Assembly (NCBI RefSeq): GCF_028649455.1
Contig: NZ_JAQSIO010000003.1
Coordinates: 124,001-188,000, forward strand
From: Curvibacter microcysteis
GTDB lineage: Bacteria; Pseudomonadota; Gammaproteobacteria; Burkholderiales; Burkholderiaceae_C
DNA: 64,000 nt
Direction: 5' to 3'
Shown here: in pieces, positions 27,299-35,888 of the stretch
How positions within the stretch are numbered: position 1 is the stretch's first letter
Layout: each line of letters opens with the position of its first letter
Notes under the pieces: model-generated
The model's input: only the letters and a program-made list of their open reading frames with translations
Told to the model about the DNA's origin: nothing
Database searches by the model: none
Translations under genes and position numbers: made by a program

Positions 27299-28276
27299 AT
27301 GAAATTTGAACCTTTACTCGAGTCGCAGGCCGCCCCGGTGCCCCCGGTGATGAGCAGCGACCGCATGGGCGAGCTGTTCATCCAGGCGGGTCGCCTCACG
27401 CGCGCCCAGGTGGACAAGATCATCCAGTTGCAGGACCAGTCGCAACTGCGCTTCGGTGAAGCGGCGGTGCGCCTGCAATTGCTGACCGAGGGCGACATCC
27501 AGGCGGTGTTGGCCCAGCAGTTCAACTACGTCACGGCCTCTGACCTGCGTTTGGGCCAGGACCCGAGTTGTCCGCTGCCCATCGCCAATGCCCCTTACAG
27601 CCCGGAGGCCGAGGCGATCCGACGCATCCGGTCCGAGTTGCTGCTCGAAGGCCGTGACCTCAGCCCCCTGCAGGTGGCGGTGGTCAGCCCCGGGGCGGGC
27701 GAGGGCCGCACCTACTTGGCGGCCAATCTGGCGTTTTCTTTCGCCCAGGTGGGCAAGCGCACGCTGCTGATCGACGCGGACTTCCGCTCGCCCAAAGTGC
27801 ATGGCTACTTCAGCATGAACAACAAAAAGGGCTTGTCGGGCGTGCTGTCCGGGCGCAGTGCCATCACCTTGGATGTGATGACCATGGTGCTGCCCAATTT
27901 GTACGTCTTGCCGGCGGGGCCTTTGCCACCCAACCCGCTGGAAATCTTGCAGGACCCCAACCTGTCCAAGCTGATCCAGCAGCTCTCGCTGGACCTGGAT
28001 GTCATCGTGGTCGACACCCCGGCTTCGATGGATTCTTCTGACAGCAAGGTGATTGCGCGCCAGGTCGGCGCCGCCTTGGTGGTCGGGCGCGAGCACCATA
28101 CCCGCATCGCTGAACTGCGCGAGACCGTCGAGGCCTTGCAGTCGGTGGGCGTGCGCATGTTTGGCACGGTGTACAACCGCTACGACGCGCGTTATGCAGC
28201 CACCGCCACCACGGTGCGGGGTCTGCGTTGGTGGCCTGCGGCCTGGCGCTGGCCGCTGCGCCGAGCCCCTCGCTAG
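27299..28276 (+). CDS. epsG: BY-type tyrosine kinase of exopolysaccharide export (EpsG type)
   Basis: Cytoplasmic P-loop protein of 325 residues partnering the chain-length regulator. Residues 23-75 resemble the small N-terminal domain of type II secretion ATPases (GELFIQAGRLTRAQVDKIIQ), then the kinase core: Walker A SPGAGEGRT (130-138), Walker A' LLIDADFRS (157-165) and Walker B DVIVVDTPAS. The P-loop has Arg where Lys is usual, which also occurs in EpsG relatives. Only a few tyrosines (YNRYDARY) lie near the C-terminus, followed by a Trp/Arg-rich end, so autophosphorylation capacity is limited or altered. Starts six bases after epsF. Confidence 0.88.
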   Translation: MKFEPLLESQAAPVPPVMSSDRMGELFIQAGRLTRAQVDKIIQLQDQSQLRFGEAAVRLQLLTEGDIQAVLAQQFNYVTASDLRLGQDPSCPLPIANAPYSPEAEAIRRIRSELLLEGRDLSPLQVAVVSPGAGEGRTYLAANLAFSFAQVGKRTLLIDADFRSPKVHGYFSMNNKKGLSGVLSGRSAITLDVMTMVLPNLYVLPAGPLPPNPLEILQDPNLSKLIQQLSLDLDVIVVDTPASMDSSDSKVIARQVGAALVVGREHHTRIAELRETVEALQSVGVRMFGTVYNRYDARYAATATTVRGLRWWPAAWRWPLRRAPR

Positions 28277-28289
28277 GCAGGGGCTGGGT

Positions 28290-29561
28290 TTGTCGGCAAA
28301 GCCGTTTTGGACGCATTCGCTGCTGTCCATCGTGGATCAGGTCCTGCTCAGCGGCCTGAACTTCGCGGTGGGCATGTGCCTGATCCGCTTTGGTACCAAG
28401 AGCGACTACGGGCTCTATTCCCAGTTGTTTGCGGCGGCCTTGTTCGCCGTGGGCGTGCTGGAGGCCATGATCGGCAGCCCGCTGACCACGCTGGCGCCCC
28501 AGATGCGCGAATCCCAACAGGCCCTGGTCATTCAGCGCCTGCAGCGCTTTCAAGTGCTCGGAGGCTCGGTCTTGGGCGTGGTGATGGGCGCGGCAGCGGC
28601 TTGGGTGGTCGCCACGCGCGTGCCTGAGGTGTCGGCCGGGCCGGTGGGTCTGGCCTTTGCGGTGTTCATTGTCATGACCACTTTGCGCGAGTACCGCCGC
28701 ACCGTCTGGTTTCTTCATGCCGACATGGCCAGCTTGCTGCGCAGTGACGGGGTCTACGTGGTCAGCGCTTTGCTGGGCGGCGGGCTCTTGATTGTCACGG
28801 AGCATGCCAATGCAGCCAGCGTGCTCGCCACCCTGAGCCTGGCCCAGGCCCTGGCTTGGCTGGCGGGGCGCTCGCCGGCCCCCGTGCCCCCGGACGCTGA
28901 GCCCGAGCCCTGGCGCCACACCCTGGCCCAGATCTGGGACAAGGGCCGCTGGGCGGTGCCAGGCACGGCCGTGGGCTGGCTGGGCAATTACAGCTTTTTG
29001 TACCTGGCGTCGGCCCTGTCGGGCGTGGAGGCCGCCGCCGAAGTCAGTGCCTCGCGCCTGTTGTTGGTGCCCGTGGGCTTGATGGTGGTGGCCTGGTCCC
29101 GCGTCGCCCGGCCGCTGGCGGGGCGCCTGATCCATGCGCGGGACTGGCGCACGCTGAACCGGCTGACCTGGCGTTCGCTGGGCGGCATCGAGCTGCTGTC
29201 GCTGGCCTACATCGGCCTGCTGGTGCTGGGCCTGCCCTGGCTGCAAACCCATGTGCTGGGCGCCAAGTACCAGGGCATCAACACCCTGGTTTGGGCTTGG
29301 GGCGCTTATTTTGTCGTCAGCGTGGCGCGCACGATTGCCACCACCTGGCTGGTCAGCATGGGGGCCTTTCGGCAGTTGTTCATCGAAGGCTGCGTGGTGG
29401 TGGTGGTCATGATGGCGGTGGCCGGTGTGCTGATCCCGCGTTGGGGCGCCCTGGGCGCGGTGCTGGCCTTGATCGTCATGGAAACGGTGGACACCCTCTT
29501 GTTGCTGGTGTTGCTGCACCTCCAGCGCCGCCGTTTGAACCGGGAGCCTGCCCTTGGCTGA
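28290..29561 (+). CDS. Wzx-like polysaccharide flippase
   Basis: Integral membrane protein of 423 residues with about twelve predicted helices, of the polysaccharide/oligosaccharide flippase (MOP) superfamily: FWTHSLLSIVDQVLLSGLNF at the start, a YSQLFAAALFAVGV helix, and repeated hydrophobic blocks to LLLLVLLHLQRRR. It presumably moves lipid-linked repeat units to the periplasmic face. There is no ATG near the expected start; the TTG at 28290, 13 bases after the kinase stop and preceded by AGGGG, is chosen. The frame extends upstream inside epsG, but that part has no membrane or family character. Overlaps the next gene by eight bases. Confidence 0.8.
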   Translation: MSAKPFWTHSLLSIVDQVLLSGLNFAVGMCLIRFGTKSDYGLYSQLFAAALFAVGVLEAMIGSPLTTLAPQMRESQQALVIQRLQRFQVLGGSVLGVVMGAAAAWVVATRVPEVSAGPVGLAFAVFIVMTTLREYRRTVWFLHADMASLLRSDGVYVVSALLGGGLLIVTEHANAASVLATLSLAQALAWLAGRSPAPVPPDAEPEPWRHTLAQIWDKGRWAVPGTAVGWLGNYSFLYLASALSGVEAAAEVSASRLLLVPVGLMVVAWSRVARPLAGRLIHARDWRTLNRLTWRSLGGIELLSLAYIGLLVLGLPWLQTHVLGAKYQGINTLVWAWGAYFVVSVARTIATTWLVSMGAFRQLFIEGCVVVVVMMAVAGVLIPRWGALGAVLALIVMETVDTLLLLVLLHLQRRRLNREPALG

Positions 29562-30459
29562 GATCAGTGTGTGCGTCTGCACCTTCCGCCGTCCGCAGAT
29601 GCTGGACGCCTTGCTGACCCGCCTCGCTGCCCAGCAATGCCCGCCCAGTGAAATTGTGGTCGTCGACAACGACCCGGCCCACAGCGCTTTGCCCGTGCTC
29701 CAGGCCTGGGCTGATCGGCTGCCACTTCGCACCGTGCACGTGCCCCAGCCCAACATCGCCCTGGCGCGCAATGCGGCCGTGGCCCAGGCCCGAGGCGACT
29801 GGCTGGCCTTGATTGACGATGACGAAGAGCCGGGGCCCGACTGGCTGGCCTTGTTGCTACAGACCCAGGTCGCCACAGGCGCCGACGGCGTGATGGCGCC
29901 TGTGCTGGCGCGCTACACCGAGGCCACGCCCGCTTGGATGCGTGAAGGTGGCTTTTTTGAGCGGCGCCGTTTTGCCACGGGCACTCCGGTGTTCACGGAG
30001 GACTCGCGCACGGGCAATGTGCTGCTGCGGGCGGCCATGGTCCGATCGCTGCCGGGGCCGTTTGACCCGGCATTTGGTCGATCGGGCGGGGAGGACACCT
30101 TGTTTTTCTCGCTGCTGCACCGCGCGGCGTATCGCTTTGTCTGGTGCGATGAGGCCACGGTCACCGAAGAGGTGCCAGCCGATCGCGCGCGCTCAGGGTG
30201 GATCCTGCGCCGTGCCTACCGTGGGGCCCAGACCTTTGTGCGGGTCGAGCTGTACCCACTGGCGGGTGCCCAACGCGCCTGGCGTGCCACCGTCCTGGGC
30301 GCGCGGGCCCTGGCGCAGTTGGGGGCGTCGCTGCTGCTGGCCGTGGCCGCTTGGCCGCGTTCCCGGGTGCGGGCTTTTTTCTGGCTGCGCACGGCCTGTG
30401 CCCAGTGCGGCAAGCTCAGCGCCCTGGCCGGGGCACGTTACCTCGAATACCGGGCCTGA
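29554..30459 (+). CDS. family 2 glycosyltransferase
   Basis: GT-A fold glycosyltransferase of 301 residues. N-terminal ISVCVCTFRRPQMLDALL is the nucleotide-sugar binding start of the family; the metal-binding acidic run is ALIDDDEEPGPDWL near residue 89; a later GGEDTLFF segment matches the acceptor/catalytic-base region. The C-terminal 70 residues contain a hydrophobic stretch (LGASLLLAVAAWP) that may associate with the membrane. It starts with TTG at 29554 inside the last codons of the flippase gene, indicating translational coupling. Donor and acceptor sugars are unknown. Confidence 0.88.
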   Translation: MAEISVCVCTFRRPQMLDALLTRLAAQQCPPSEIVVVDNDPAHSALPVLQAWADRLPLRTVHVPQPNIALARNAAVAQARGDWLALIDDDEEPGPDWLALLLQTQVATGADGVMAPVLARYTEATPAWMREGGFFERRRFATGTPVFTEDSRTGNVLLRAAMVRSLPGPFDPAFGRSGGEDTLFFSLLHRAAYRFVWCDEATVTEEVPADRARSGWILRRAYRGAQTFVRVELYPLAGAQRAWRATVLGARALAQLGASLLLAVAAWPRSRVRAFFWLRTACAQCGKLSALAGARYLEYRA

Positions 30460-31892
30460 GCTTCGGGTTCGGACCGGGAGGCCAGGTCCCCAGGCGGGGG
30501 ACCTGCTGGACGGATGTCGGCGCTCTGAGCCAATCGGTGGCGGCGCAGCGAGCTGTTGACTGCGATCGACGAGAACACCACCAGCACGGCCAGAAAGTTC
30601 ACCCCGCGCAAGAAGGAGCTTTCGGTGGCGTTGTGCACCAGAATCACGGCGATCAGTGCGCCATGGAACGCGGCTTCGCTGGCATCAAAGCGTGACAGCC
30701 GGTACAGGCTGATCAGGTGGTGAACAATGAAGCCGGCAAACAGCAGCAGGCCCATGCCGCCCAGTTCATTGAGCACATCCAGGTAGCCGTTGTGCGCCTG
30801 AAAGGGCACCCAGTACATGTGATCGATGATGGGCTGGGAGGCGCTGCCCTTGCCCATCCAGAAGGAACCAAAACCAATGCCCAGCCAGGGGTGCCGCTGG
30901 ATCTCCTGGATCACCAGTTCCCAGATGTCAAAACGGCCGCTGATGTCCGTGCTTTTGCCCAGCAGGTCGGCCACGGGTTTGAAGAACTCATCCCAGGTGG
31001 GCAGCCGGCCTTGCACCACATAGAGCACGTGCAGGTAGATCAGCAACAGGCAGGCCATCACCACCAGCACCCGGCTGGTGACGAACTCGCTGGCCACATA
31101 CTTCCAGCGAAACAGCAAGAAGAAGCCGACGCCCATCACCGTCACCAGCAGGCTGGTCGTGCTTTTGGACATCACCAGGTTGACGCCACAAAAAACCAGG
31201 GCCAGTCCAAACATCAAGGGGCTCAGCCTCGATTGGGGCGTGCAGAACAAAGCCACCCAGGCCATGGCCGCAAAGGCGTTCATGATGCCGAAATTGTTCT
31301 TCTGGTCGGTCACGCCGCGCCAGGCCCCGCCCTCCCAGGCCCCGTTGGCCATGCCGGTGTACTCGATGGCGATATCGGGGACCAGCACCACCGCAAAGAG
31401 CGACAGCACCTGGAACAGCAGCAAGGTGCCCACCGTCAGCTTGAGCCAGCGTGTGTGGCTCATTTCGCTGACCTGGAAGGCCATGCCAATCATCAGCAGG
31501 CCACCAAACTGAATGACCTTCTTGAGGGTCACCATCGGCAACAGGGACCAGCCCGTGTTCATCAGGCAGTAGAGGAACAGGGCCAGCAAAAACGGGTTCA
31601 GGCCGCTGACCACCTCTTGAAAGCGCACAAAGCGGCGCAAGCAAACCCAGCCCGCGATCAGGAACAGGGTGCTCCATTGCAGCTGGATGATGAAGTTGCC
31701 CTCGCGCAGATTGGCATCGCCCTCGGCCGCAAAGTCCCAGGACAGGCCTGCGGGCAAGAGCGCCCAGGCCAGGCTGAAGACCATCAGCAATCCCGTCAGC
31801 CAATGCTCCAAACCCGGCCCGGAGGCTGGGCCAGGGGAGGGCGTCGACCCCAGGTGGGGCGTCGCTGGCGTGTACGGGGCAGTGGCTGGCAT
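30438..31892 (-). CDS. O-antigen ligase/polymerase-like membrane protein
   Basis: Integral membrane protein of 484 residues with about eleven helices and the family signature loop near residues 340-395: DISGRFDIWELVIQEIQRHP then GIGFGSFW and QAHNGYLDVLNELG. This is the Wzy/WaaL-type domain, acting on the periplasmic side to polymerise repeat units or attach them to an acceptor; in an export cluster of this kind polymerisation is more likely. The ATG at 31892 is chosen because a longer GTG start at 32042 would overlap the upstream gene by 92 bases with no helix gained. The gene is antiparallel to the flanking polysaccharide genes and overlaps the 3' end of the preceding glycosyltransferase by 22 bases. 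Confidence 0.87.
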   Translation of the reverse strand: MPATAPYTPATPHLGSTPSPGPASGPGLEHWLTGLLMVFSLAWALLPAGLSWDFAAEGDANLREGNFIIQLQWSTLFLIAGWVCLRRFVRFQEVVSGLNPFLLALFLYCLMNTGWSLLPMVTLKKVIQFGGLLMIGMAFQVSEMSHTRWLKLTVGTLLLFQVLSLFAVVLVPDIAIEYTGMANGAWEGGAWRGVTDQKNNFGIMNAFAAMAWVALFCTPQSRLSPLMFGLALVFCGVNLVMSKSTTSLLVTVMGVGFFLLFRWKYVASEFVTSRVLVVMACLLLIYLHVLYVVQGRLPTWDEFFKPVADLLGKSTDISGRFDIWELVIQEIQRHPWLGIGFGSFWMGKGSASQPIIDHMYWVPFQAHNGYLDVLNELGGMGLLLFAGFIVHHLISLYRLSRFDASEAAFHGALIAVILVHNATESSFLRGVNFLAVLVVFSSIAVNSSLRRHRLAQSADIRPAGPPPGDLASRSEPEAQARYSR

Positions 31893-31950
31893 GCAGTGCA
31901 ATGGGGTGGTCAGTGCCGTGTGCTTGGGCGTCTTGGTGGTTGGGGCTGCG

Positions 31951-33189
31951 TCAGGGCAGTGCTGCGGGCTGGGCGAAGTAAGCCTTGGACAGGGTCTTGA
32001 ATTGTCCACCGTCCGTGCGCAAGGTGGTCTGGCTGCGTTCACCCGGGCTGAACACCACGCCCACGCCGCCCGCCGCCACCAATTCGTTGGCGTGCGTCAA
32101 GAAGTAGCGCACGCGGTTGTCCCGCCAAGGCGGGCTGCTGCTGGGCTGGGCCGCGGGCACGCCCAGCGGCGTCTGCCACCACAACAAAGGCTTTTGCAGC
32201 CCTTCAAAGTAGCGGCGCGCCTCGGCAAAGTGCTGCGCAAAGCTGTGTCCGTTGCTGGGCTGGGGGTTGACGTCGTCCCAGTACCAATGGCGCCCGTTGC
32301 GCACGCAGGCGGCGGCGCGGTTTTGGGCTTCCATGCAGCCCGCATCGCGGTCCTGGGTTTGCATGACCACAAAGTCGGCCTGGCCCGCACCCAGCTTCTG
32401 CATGTAGGCCACATCGGTGGCGCGCAGATCGTCGAACATGGACGGTGGAAAACCGACGTAGGTGCGTGGCGCATGCAGGCGGGCCGTGCGCAGCAGGCAG
32501 GCCGCCACGCCGGCGACGGTGTCGGGCAATCCAGCGCAGTCGGGGTTGGGGTTGACCAGGGCGGGCATGCGGGTCGGATCGGCCTGGGCGCGCTGGGTGT
32601 AGCCCCAGAAGTCGGGCTCCAGGTTGACCAGGGCGGGCTGGCCATAGCGCCCCAGCTTTTGGAACAGCAGCCGCACCTGGCTCCAATACGGGCCCATGAA
32701 GCTGGGGTCGGTCAGGCCGCTGAGGTTGCTGTCGCCGCGCGCTGCCATTTGGTAGAGGGTGAACATGGGCACGGCACCGACCATCTCGGCGTGCTGGATC
32801 ACCCGCTCCACATAGGCGCCTGAGGGACTGTTCCAGCTCAGCCAGGAGTCGCTGCCCACGCCGTTCAGGTATTGGTCGTAAATGTCTGGCGACAGGCCTT
32901 GGCCCAACACCGTGCCAGTGTCCGTGGTGCCCACGCCGACCAGCAAGCGCTTGGGGCGTCCCAAGGCCTGGGCCAGGGCCCCCGCGCGCTGGGCCAGGGG
33001 CAGCTTGTCCAGGGCCCCATGGGTGTTGCTGGATGGGCTGCTGGCCTTGGGCTTGTCCGAGGCGCGGGCCTTGTCTTGGGGGCCGGCGGCCGCAGCCAGG
33101 CCCAGTTGAGCGCTGAGCAGCCAAGCCACGCCCAGGCCCACCAGGGCGAGGGCCGTGCGCCAGCGGGCCACCAAAGTGCTTCGTTCCAT
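31951..33189 (-). CDS. secreted protein of unknown function, possible glycoside hydrolase fold
   Basis: Not recognised by family. The product is 412 residues with a long Sec signal peptide (hydrophobic core near ALVGLGVAWLLSAQLGLAAAA, residues 14-35), then a Lys/Ser-rich linker to about residue 60. The rest alternates short beta-like strands and helices in the rhythm of a TIM barrel: RLLVGVG (81), VPMFTLY (140), ALVNLEPDFWGY (186-197), TYVGFPPS (243), ADFVVMQTQD (271), LLWWQTPLG (335), GVGVVFSPGE (375). Glu191 and the WYWDDVN segment (302-308) are the most likely active-site residues. It precedes the ligase-like gene by 58 bases. A polysaccharide-trimming glycosidase is inferred, not shown. 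Confidence 0.6.
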   Translation of the reverse strand: MERSTLVARWRTALALVGLGVAWLLSAQLGLAAAAGPQDKARASDKPKASSPSSNTHGALDKLPLAQRAGALAQALGRPKRLLVGVGTTDTGTVLGQGLSPDIYDQYLNGVGSDSWLSWNSPSGAYVERVIQHAEMVGAVPMFTLYQMAARGDSNLSGLTDPSFMGPYWSQVRLLFQKLGRYGQPALVNLEPDFWGYTQRAQADPTRMPALVNPNPDCAGLPDTVAGVAACLLRTARLHAPRTYVGFPPSMFDDLRATDVAYMQKLGAGQADFVVMQTQDRDAGCMEAQNRAAACVRNGRHWYWDDVNPQPSNGHSFAQHFAEARRYFEGLQKPLLWWQTPLGVPAAQPSSSPPWRDNRVRYFLTHANELVAAGGVGVVFSPGERSQTTLRTDGGQFKTLSKAYFAQPAALP

Positions 33190-33253
33190 GGCAGATGTCC
33201 TGATCAGGAGGGGGAGGTGGCCTGGGTCGAGCCGGCCGGGGCAAGGGCTGAGG

Positions 33254-33295
33254 GGCATAAAACGCAGCATCTTGCAAAATTTTGCAAATTATGCC
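33254..33295. promoter_or_regulatory. nested palindrome in a divergent intergenic region
   Basis: TTGCAAAATTTTGCAA (33272-33287) is a perfect 16-bp palindrome, flanked by the inverted pair GGCATAA (33254-33260) and TTATGCC (33289-33295). The patch is AT-rich in a GC-rich setting, lies between divergent genes of the exopolysaccharide cluster, and is a likely regulator binding site. Confidence 0.5.
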
Positions 33296-33464
33296 GTTGA
33301 GGGCGAAGGACGCCGGCCAGTGGTGTGAAATATGCCCACTCTCCGTTGCTGGCGGAGGGTGCCTGGCCCTTAGCATGACGGGCTGCCGCTTCCAGACCCA
33401 GCGCTTGGGATCGTCCCCGCCTGCGTCCGAACCGATTGACCACCTTGACCTTGACCCTACGTCC

Positions 33465-34457
33465 ATGAAGTGGCACGTCCTCACGCCTTTCCTGCAGGCG
33501 CGCCACGAACTGTGGATGACCGAGCATCTCCAGCGGCACCAGTTCAACATCGTGCCCGCGCACTACTTGCACGACCCCTTGCGCGCCCGAGCGTCCTTGA
33601 GCGACTGGGGTGACTTTATGCGCCAAAACGCCCGAGCCCATCGGGAGTCTCGCCGCACCGAGGGCCTGCTGACGGCATTTCCCCCCTTGGCCCTGACGGC
33701 GGCGGCCATGAAGACACTGACCCGCCGCTCAGGGCCGCTGGTGGCCTGGACCTTCAACCTGGGCGGTCTCTATGGCGGCCTGAAGCAGCGCTTGGCGAGC
33801 CAGGTTTTGCGTTCGGTCGATGCCTTCGTGGTGCACTCCCGGCAGGAGGTACGCAACTACAGCGCGTGGTTGGATTTGCCCGAAGACCGCTTTCACTACG
33901 TCCCTTTGGGGCGAGAACTGCAAGACCCCTGGCTGGAGGAAGACCGGGAGCAGCCTTTTGTGCTGGCCATGGGCTCGGCCAACCGCGATTGGCCCACCTT
34001 GCTGAAGGCGGTCCAGGGCCTGGGCTACCGCACCGTGATCGTGGCCCCCGCGCGCACCCTGGAGGGCTTGGCCCTGCCGCCCCAGGTGGAGGTCTTGAGT
34101 GGGCTCAGTCGGGAGGCCTGCCGCGCGCTGTGCCAGCGCGCCACCCTCAATGTGGTGCCGATCGCCAACCTGCAGACCGCCTCGGGCCAGGTGGCCTTGA
34201 TCGAGGCCATGATGTTCGGCCGGGCCGTGGTGGCCACGCGCTGCCCCGGCACCGAAGACATCGTGCGCGACGGAGAAAATGGTTTGCTGGTGCCCGCAGG
34301 GGACGCGCCGGCGCTGGCCGAGCGCCTGCAGGCTTTGTGGCTCGATGCGGCTTGGCGGGCCCGCCTCGGGGCGGCAGCCCGGGTCCATGTGCATGCCCAC
34401 CTGTCGGTGGCCGCGGAGTGCGCGCGCATGCAGGTGATGCTCGACCGCTGGGCCTGA
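33465..34457 (+). CDS. glycosyltransferase, GT-B fold (group 1-like)
   Basis: Glycosyltransferase of 330 residues. The N-terminal domain begins MKWHVLTPFLQARHELWM; the C-terminal Rossmann half has FVLAMGSANRDWPTLLKAV and the nucleotide-sugar binding region SGQVALIEAMMFGRAVVATRCPG near residues 243-267 followed by DGENGLLVPAGD, the hallmark of group 1 family glycosyltransferases. The frame is open upstream of 33465, but the ATG there gives the expected N-terminal strand and avoids the palindromic control region. First plus-strand gene of the second half of the cluster. Confidence 0.85.
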   Translation: MKWHVLTPFLQARHELWMTEHLQRHQFNIVPAHYLHDPLRARASLSDWGDFMRQNARAHRESRRTEGLLTAFPPLALTAAAMKTLTRRSGPLVAWTFNLGGLYGGLKQRLASQVLRSVDAFVVHSRQEVRNYSAWLDLPEDRFHYVPLGRELQDPWLEEDREQPFVLAMGSANRDWPTLLKAVQGLGYRTVIVAPARTLEGLALPPQVEVLSGLSREACRALCQRATLNVVPIANLQTASGQVALIEAMMFGRAVVATRCPGTEDIVRDGENGLLVPAGDAPALAERLQALWLDAAWRARLGAAARVHVHAHLSVAAECARMQVMLDRWA

Positions 34458-34553
34458 GCCGGGCAGTTGGCCGAGCGGGCTGGGTCCCGAGGCGAGTGAC
34501 GAGTGGATGGTTCCTCGATTTGAGCGGCTCGGTTCCGGCCACCAGGCCCGATA

Positions 34554-35888
34554 ATGAAAAGCGTGCCTTGGCCTTTTGATAGGCCCTCCTCCGTTCACCT
34601 CTCGATGCTGTCCATGCTCTTGCTGCCCTGTTTTGCCGCTCGCTCCCGTCCCCTGGTTCGTGCCAGTGCAGTGGCGGTGGCATGTGCGCTGGTCTGGTGC
34701 GCACCCGCCCAGGCCGTGGTCGAGGTGGCGGTGCAGTTGGATTCCTCCTGGGCCAACGACAGCAACCCGCTGCGCTTGTCTGACCGCAACACCACGCCGG
34801 GCGTCACGCGCCAGAGCGACAGCGTGATGTCCGTCGACGTGCGCGCTGCACTGATTGCGCCCCTGCTGTCCGACAGCACCAGGCTGGAGATCAATGCTGC
34901 TTTGGGCCGGCGCCAGTACCAAAGCCAGAACCAGCTCGACCACGAAGCGCGCCAGTTTGAGTCCCGCCTGGTCTGGGAGGCCTCGCCCCTGCTGCGCGGG
35001 CGCGTGGCCTATGCCACCGATGAGCGCCTGTACCAGCCGCAAAACGCGGTGCAGGTGGTGCGCGATCTGGTGCGCCAGCAAACGACCAGCTCGGAAGTGG
35101 CCTTGCGCGCCACGCCCGAGTTGGAGCTGCCTTTGACGCTGGAGCGCATCTCGGTGCGGCACGATGCCGCCCAAAACCAGTACCTGGACCGCAATGACAA
35201 CGCCGTGCAGTTGGCGCTGCGCCACCTGTCCCCGCTGGGCTCCACCCTCACCGTGGGCCAGCGGCGCCTGTCGGTGGACTACCCGAACCGCAGCGCGGCC
35301 GATGTGGCCGTGCTGGACGATCGCTACCACGACCAACTGAGCTTTGTCGATGTGGACTGGGCCTACAGCCCGCTCACCCGCTTCGGTGCGCGGGTCGGGC
35401 ATTTGCAGCGCAGTTATCAGAACCTGGGGCCCAACAACTTTGGCTTGACGGTGGCAAACCTGCGCGGGACCTACCAGCACTCGCCGATGAGCCGCGTGGA
35501 TGTCGAGTGGTTCCGCCAGGTCTACGACTCGGCCACGCCCTCGACGCTCTACTACCTGGCCAGCGGCGTGCGCCTGGGGCTGGGCTGGCGTTGGTCTGAG
35601 CTGACCCGCTTGCGCGCCTTGGCCAGCCACGAGCGCCAACAAAATCAACCCGGGGCGCTCGGCGCGATCCCCCGCCAGCCGGACAACCAACTGACCCGCA
35701 TCGGGGGCAGCCTGGACTACAGCCTGGCGCGCGGTTGGCGCGCCTATGTCGAAGGGTCGCGCGACCGCTACGCCAGCGTGGCCGGCGGTGCGGTCATCGC
35801 CCAGAACGTGCTGCGCCTGGGGCTGGAATACACCTACGAAAGCCTGGCAGGCACGGCTGAGCGCGGGCGCCTGGTGCGGCGGCCATGA
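34554..35888 (+). CDS. epsL: outer-membrane beta-barrel protein of exopolysaccharide cluster (EpsL type)
   Basis: Predicted outer-membrane barrel of 444 residues. After a signal peptide ending near CAPAQA (about residue 54), the protein is a run of amphipathic strands with aromatic ends (RRQYQSQNQLDHEARQF; TRFGARVGHLQRSYQNLGP; RGWRAYVEGSRDRYASVAGG), as in the EpsL-like outer-membrane proteins of exosortase-B-associated polysaccharide loci. The long N-region before the signal core suggests that the ATG at 34605 or 34614 may be the true start; no strong ribosome site decides. It may form part of the polymer exit path. Its stop overlaps the deacetylase start by four bases. Confidence 0.72.
   Translation: MKSVPWPFDRPSSVHLSMLSMLLLPCFAARSRPLVRASAVAVACALVWCAPAQAVVEVAVQLDSSWANDSNPLRLSDRNTTPGVTRQSDSVMSVDVRAALIAPLLSDSTRLEINAALGRRQYQSQNQLDHEARQFESRLVWEASPLLRGRVAYATDERLYQPQNAVQVVRDLVRQQTTSSEVALRATPELELPLTLERISVRHDAAQNQYLDRNDNAVQLALRHLSPLGSTLTVGQRRLSVDYPNRSAADVAVLDDRYHDQLSFVDVDWAYSPLTRFGARVGHLQRSYQNLGPNNFGLTVANLRGTYQHSPMSRVDVEWFRQVYDSATPSTLYYLASGVRLGLGWRWSELTRLRALASHERQQNQPGALGAIPRQPDNQLTRIGGSLDYSLARGWRAYVEGSRDRYASVAGGAVIAQNVLRLGLEYTYESLAGTAERGRLVRRP

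Noticed and set aside
28053-28289. Upstream extension of the flippase frame inside epsG
   Set aside because: Arg/Cys-rich out-of-frame translation of the kinase gene; no membrane segment.
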